This document shows, piece by piece, positions 60,568-64,000 of a DNA stretch of 64,000 nt (positions are counted from its first letter, which is position 1; every line of letters begins with the position of its first letter). Both the position numbers and the translations under genes were made by a program. The DNA is taken from the NCBI GenBank assembly GCA_025917655.1, contig CP084619.1:4197001-4261000 (forward strand). Direction: 5' to 3'. The notes under the pieces are model-generated. The model saw only the letters and a program-made list of their open reading frames with translations, ran no database searches and had not been told where the DNA came from. Origin of the DNA: Chlorella sorokiniana (lineage: Eukaryota > Chlorophyta > Trebouxiophyceae > Chlorellales > Chlorellaceae).

Positions 60568-62841
60568 TCAATCAGTTGCTGGCGGAAGAGCTGCTGGGCA
60601 GCGCGCGGCGGGCGCCCCGCCCGCCACGGTGACGGGCCTGCCGTTGCGGGCCGCAGGCAGCGCCTTGGCCGCGGGCGCGGGCCGCGTGCTGCCTGTGCCG
60701 ATAAAGCTGCCAGGGATCACTTCCACGCGGCTGTAGGCCACCGCCGCGGTCTTGGTGCGCAGCTTGGAGGCCACCCAGCCGTTGTAGCCGCCCTTGATCA
60801 CAAACACGCGGCCGAAGCCACGCGCCGCGAGCGCCTTTGCGACCGCCTTGGCTGCGCCGCCGCCGTTGCGGTCCAGCAGCAGCACCTTGGAGCCCGGGAG
60901 AGGCGCTTCAGGGACGCAATCTGCAGCGCCGTCACCTGCAGCAGCAGAAAGAACGCCCGGGCGGCAAAGCAGGGTAGAGCGTTGGAGGCAGCGTGGAAAG
61001 GCACCTCAAACGCAGCGCGCCTTCCAAGAGCGTGTCACTGCCACTCAGAGGTGGCAGGTTGGCAAGAGGAGAGGAACGCTTCCTCACAGGCTCCTCCAGG
61101 CAATTCTTCCCTCACTCCTAGGGGCCACACCACAGCCCCGTATCAAGCGTCTCAGAGACGGCGCACCCACCCACCTTGACCTCCAGGTCGGTGGCGTTGC
61201 GCAGCTGGTTGCGCACGCGGCGGTCGACAATGGCGGCATACTCCAGCTCAATCAGCTTGCCTGGGGTTGGTGTGGGGTTGTTGGGGTGTGGGTGGGTGTA
61301 TGACACATGGCGAGGGGCAGAAAGGGCGATGCGAAGCAGGGCGATGCGCTGGTTTCCCCCAACTTTCTGCGTGGCGCAATCTCGCAGCGGCTCACCTGCG
61401 TTGGGCAGGTCTGGCGCCCCTGACTCCTTGTCACGCAGGCTGCGGATGTCCACGATGAAGGCGCCGCCCTGCAGACAGAGGGCATGAGGTGCTTGAGAGT
61501 TTGCACTGATAGGTGTTGAAGTGGGTGTAGGGTGGGGTGGGATGTGTGTGCAGGGCTGTGTGCTAGCGGTGTTGCGGGTCACCCGCGGTTGGAAGAGAGG
61601 AGCGGGTGGCAACAAGCAATTGGAAGAGAGGAGCGGGTGGCAACAAGCAACAAGGGCAGTCTGCGGCAGCCACACAGGCTCAGGCAGGCGTGCTGGCAAG
61701 AGACTGGAACGAGACGGTCGGCCTGACAGGCTGGTAATGGCAAAGGGAGAGAACGACGCTGCGAGACCCCCACCTCGCTCTCCACCGCCGTCAGCGCCGC
61801 CGCCGCCGTCACCTCCCGGCGTAGCCGCGCAGGTAGCCGGCGGTGGCCTTGAGGAGCGGGGGGGGCGAGGTACCATGCCGTCACGAGGCCCAGAGCGTAC
61901 TGCCCCAGCAGAGCGGGCTCGGTGGTTGTCAGGAAGCTGACCGCCTGCTCCACAAACGGCTTAGCTGTGGTCACCGCCTGTGGGAAGAAAGCACGACCAA
62001 CGTACTTGGGGCAGCGAAGTATGCAGAATCGGCAAAGGAACTTGGCAGGGGGCGGGCAGGCAGCAGCGTTGTGTGCCAGCGGGCGCAGCCGCAAAGCATC
62101 CGCAGGAGGGGCGATGCCGCGGCGGCGCACCTGCTCCGTGGTCTCCACCAGCGGCTTGGCGGCAGAGAGGTCTGTGGGCACGCCGCTCGTGGCCAGAGCC
62201 TTCTCCGCCTCCTTCAGGCCCGTCTGCGGCGGTGGGGGAGGGCGGCGGCAAGGGTCAAGGGTCCGCAGGCTGGCAGCAGGCGGTGAGGAGTGCCCTTGGT
62301 CGGCGCAGCTGGGTCTTGCAACAGCAAGGCGGTCGCGGGGCACACATGCGGGCTGGAACTTGAGGCAAGCCTGCGATAGCCCTGGCTGGCTCACAGCCAT
62401 GCAGCTTCCGCTCCATTCAGCTGAACCGAGGAAGCAAGGCAAGGAGGAAAGGAAGGAAGGGGAGCAGGCGCACCTGCACCACCGGCGTCGCCGCGTCCAC
62501 CGCGCTGCGCACGCCCTTCTCCACCACGGGGCCGCCGTCTCCACCGCGCTCTTCACCACGGGCGCCGCCACGTCGTACGCGGACCGTGCATACTCCACGC
62601 CCGTCTGCGCGGCGGTGACGCCCTGCTTCACCACCTCGCCCGTCGCCTTGACCAGGTCAACGATCGAAGCCACGGCGGAGTCCACGGCGGGGGCGTCGGC
62701 GGCCTGGGCTGCGGGGGCAGCGCTGGCCAGGGACAGGCCAGCCACCGCGACTGCAGAGGAGTAGAAGGGGGTGTGGCGCATGAGACGAGGGCTGACGCAC
62801 GCGACGGCGGCGGCATATGCACCCAGTTTGGGCGCGTGCAT
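60568..62841 (-). CDS. CAS: Thylakoid calcium-sensing receptor CAS (rhodanese-like domain)
   Basis: CAS is a thylakoid membrane protein that takes part in calcium signalling, stress-induced photoprotection and, in green algae, the CO2-concentrating mechanism. The start at 62841 gives MHAPKLGAYAAAVACVSPRL, then GLSLASAAPAAQA before ADAPAVDSAV, a bipartite thylakoid signal. The luminal helical repeats read VVKQGVTAAQTGVEYARSAY and DVAAPVVKSAVETAAP. AVTTAKPFVEQAVSFL and LGQYALGLVTAWYLAPP form the membrane segment. The stromal rhodanese-like domain has GGAFIVDIRSLRDKESGAPD, KLIELEYAAIVDRRVRNQL, SLKRLSPGSKVLLLDRNGGG and GRVFVIKGGYNGWVASKLRT, stop at 60568. The active-site cysteine of true rhodaneses is absent, as in plant CAS. 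Between about 61818 and 61866 two opposite one-base slips alter the residues after WYLAPP. About seven exons. Confidence 0.9.
61589..61650. repeat. Perfect 31-bp tandem duplication in a CAS intron
   Basis: Unit ttggaagagaggagcgggtg plus gcaacaagcaa, copies at 61589-61619 and 61620-61650, identical. It lies between coding exons of CAS and has no coding effect. Confidence 0.85.
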
Positions 62842-63553
62842 GCTCTTCGCAGCTTAATCATGCTGGCGGGGACTGCCCTGTGGCTGCGAGAGGCCCGCAC
62901 GGCGAAGGGCGGATGAGGAAGGGGTCAGCCGGTACTGGCGTGTGCTGGCAGTGCGCTGGCCGCCTGTCGCTACGGCTGTTTGTAGGTTTTCTGAGAGCGT
63001 CGCTCATTGCTGCAGCCCCATGGCTGCCTGCTGCTGGACTCACCAGGCAGGCGGTCCTTGAGCTCGCCCTTCTCACGGCCCGCAGCGGCCGCCACACTCA
63101 GGGGCGGCGCCCGCAGCGCCCAGGCGCCGCGCCGCAGACTGCTGCAGCAGGCGGCTGCCACCCAGACCCAGCTTCATGCCCATCTTGGCAGCCATTCTTG
63201 CCGGTGCTTGGGGAAGGTTCGCGGGGGTGGGGGTGGGTGCAAGTAGGTTTGTGGCGCCTGGGCGCGTGTTGAAGCCCCTGATAGGCTGCACCTAGTCTGT
63301 ATGTAACAATGCAGCCAATTGCTTGCAGCCCTGGCGCGCTCTGCAGCTTGTGAGCACGCAAGATGGCGCCCTCATCCGTCATTAGAAAGGTGGCCCTGTA
63401 GTCAACACCCAGCCCCCATTCTGCCTCAATGCATCCCCATATCTGACTGCAAGAGCGCACGCTTTCGCCTGCAAGCGATCGGGACTGTGGGCCCCACCCT
63501 CTTCGAGACTCTACTGCGAACCCCACCAACCCGTGGCGATGCAGTGTTCTACC
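62842..63553. promoter_or_regulatory. Divergent region, CAS and DUF1517 genes, with one candidate exon
   Basis: 712 bp between head-to-head starts. Apart from the candidate exon at 63044-63195 I see no gene. Both are plastid genes, so a shared, possibly light-responsive promoter is plausible, but no element could be recognised. Confidence 0.4.
63044..63195 (-). other. Candidate short exon with targeting-peptide character
   Basis: From an ATG at 63195 the minus strand reads MAAKMGMKLGLGGSRLLQQS and AARRLGA; after a one-base frame change it continues APPLSVAAAAGREKGELKDR to a good donor (cctg|gtgagt). The composition is that of an organelle leader. No downstream exon could be matched in phase; splicing to the CAS coding frame does not work cleanly. 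It may be a small gene, a 5' exon or chance. Confidence 0.25.
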
Positions 63554-64000
63554 ATGTCGCGCAGCAATGCGGCGATGCTGCATGCCTCTGGAAGGCCCGC
63601 AGCACGGCGCCCGGCTGGCGGCAACAAGCTAGCGCCAGTGGTAGTGAGCCCCATGCTCCGCTCTGCTCCCCTCCGGACTCCCGCTTCAATGCCCAGGGGT
63701 CTGAATGTGCGCGCAGCAATGGAGAGCGGCCAGCCGCGGGTCGTTCCGCTCCTCCAGGTGGCGGTGCCGACCCTGCCGGCTGTGCCGGCCCCCTTGGCAC
63801 AGCAGCACCAGCGGCCTGTGTGGCAGGCCCTGTTTCAGCGCCTGGCCCGCTACGCAGGCATGGTGGCGCTGGGTGTGGCGCTGTTCTTCGGCGCAGCAGG
63901 CGCCGCCCACGCAGCACGCTCTGGCGGGCGTGTCGGCGGCAGCGCTTTCTCGCGCAGCAGCTACAGCGGGCGCAGCGGCTCAAGCGGCAGCAGCGGCTTC
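63554..64000 (+). CDS. DUF1517 family plastid protein, cut by right window edge
   Basis: The frame is open from ATG at 63554 to the last base (149 codons). It begins MSRSNAAMLHASGRPAARRP, continues VVVSPMLRSAPLRTPASMPR and VRAAMESGQPRVVP (a transit-type leader), then PVWQALFQRLARYAGMVALG and VALFFGAAGAAHAARSGGRV, a hydrophobic segment ending in an AxA-like site. GGSAFSRSSYSGRSGSSG is the Ser/Gly-rich start of the DUF1517 domain. The family occurs in cyanobacteria and plastids, is probably membrane or thylakoid associated, and has no known function. The rest lies outside the window. Confidence 0.75.
   Translation, partial: MSRSNAAMLHASGRPAARRPAGGNKLAPVVVSPMLRSAPLRTPASMPRGLNVRAAMESGQPRVVPLLQVAVPTLPAVPAPLAQQHQRPVWQALFQRLARYAGMVALGVALFFGAAGAAHAARSGGRVGGSAFSRSSYSGRSGSSGSSGF

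Noticed and set aside
62628-62900. Alternative CAS start frame with MRASRSHRAVPASM
   Set aside because: Different frame from the thylakoid signal and helical repeats; it ends in Pro-rich nonsense.

Overview
The window is nuclear DNA of a GC-rich unicellular green alga. It most resembles a Chlorella-like trebouxiophyte, but the exact species is inferred, not shown. The evidence is dense intron-rich genes on both strands with very short introns (about 60-250 bp), plant-type plastid proteins with transit peptides (ClpR2, the thylakoid calcium-sensor CAS, a DUF1517 protein, a stromal-type pseudokinase), plant-type DEG9 and PEBP proteins, and the chlorophyte poly(A) signal TGTAA just past several stop codons. 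I found no bacterial operon structure, CRISPR array, tRNA or rRNA gene, and no convincing transposon or virus-derived element.

Layout, left to right. 1-2991 (-): cysteine-rich modular protein of unknown function with a tandemly duplicated exon pair. About 3281-4420 (+): PEBP protein, with an ankyrin-like reading frame antisense to its 5' part. 4604-6328 (-): Q/N-rich SANT/Myb-like protein. 6577-9918 (+): plastid-targeted pseudokinase. 10177-12178 (-): very-long-chain enoyl-CoA reductase (TSC13/ECR). 12736-13983 (+): plastid protein of unknown function. 14246-15893 (-): ClpR2. 16341-20705 (-): DEG9 protease. 21451-22729 (+): TatD-type hydrolase. 23409-26002 (-): B-type cyclin. 26725-32635 (-): glutaminyl-tRNA synthetase. 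32944-34551 (+): SET-domain methyltransferase. 34741-38184 (+): host aspartyl-protease-fold protein with two protease-like halves. 38799-41499 (-): glutamate dehydrogenase. 41483-41968 (-): small novel protein. 42291-43335 (-): DUF1802 protein. 44185-46517 (+): ankyrin-repeat protein. 46974-50263 (+): P/A/Q-rich probable nuclear protein. 50759-52491 (-): TrmO/TsaA tRNA methyltransferase. 52785-60040 (+): large radical-SAM/DUF2344 fusion protein. 60568-62841 (-): CAS. 63554-64000 (+): DUF1517 protein, cut by the window edge.

These are mostly unrelated housekeeping and organelle genes; neighbours do not form one pathway. Genes often sit head to head over 200-850 bp (probable shared promoters) or tail to tail over 250-700 bp. 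Three themes link many loci: plastid function (ClpR2, CAS, DUF1517, pseudokinase, 12736 gene), translation and tRNA modification (GlnRS, TrmO, perhaps the radical-SAM protein), and proteolysis (ClpR2, DEG9, the aspartyl-protease-like gene).

Two technical points matter to a reader. First, several conserved genes change frame by a single base, often inside a C or G run, which looks like homopolymer-length error in the assembly rather than gene decay. Second, at least two introns fit only as GC-AG introns. Exon structures were inferred by eye from homology and splice signals. Gene ends are mostly firm, but 5' ends and some internal junctions are not.
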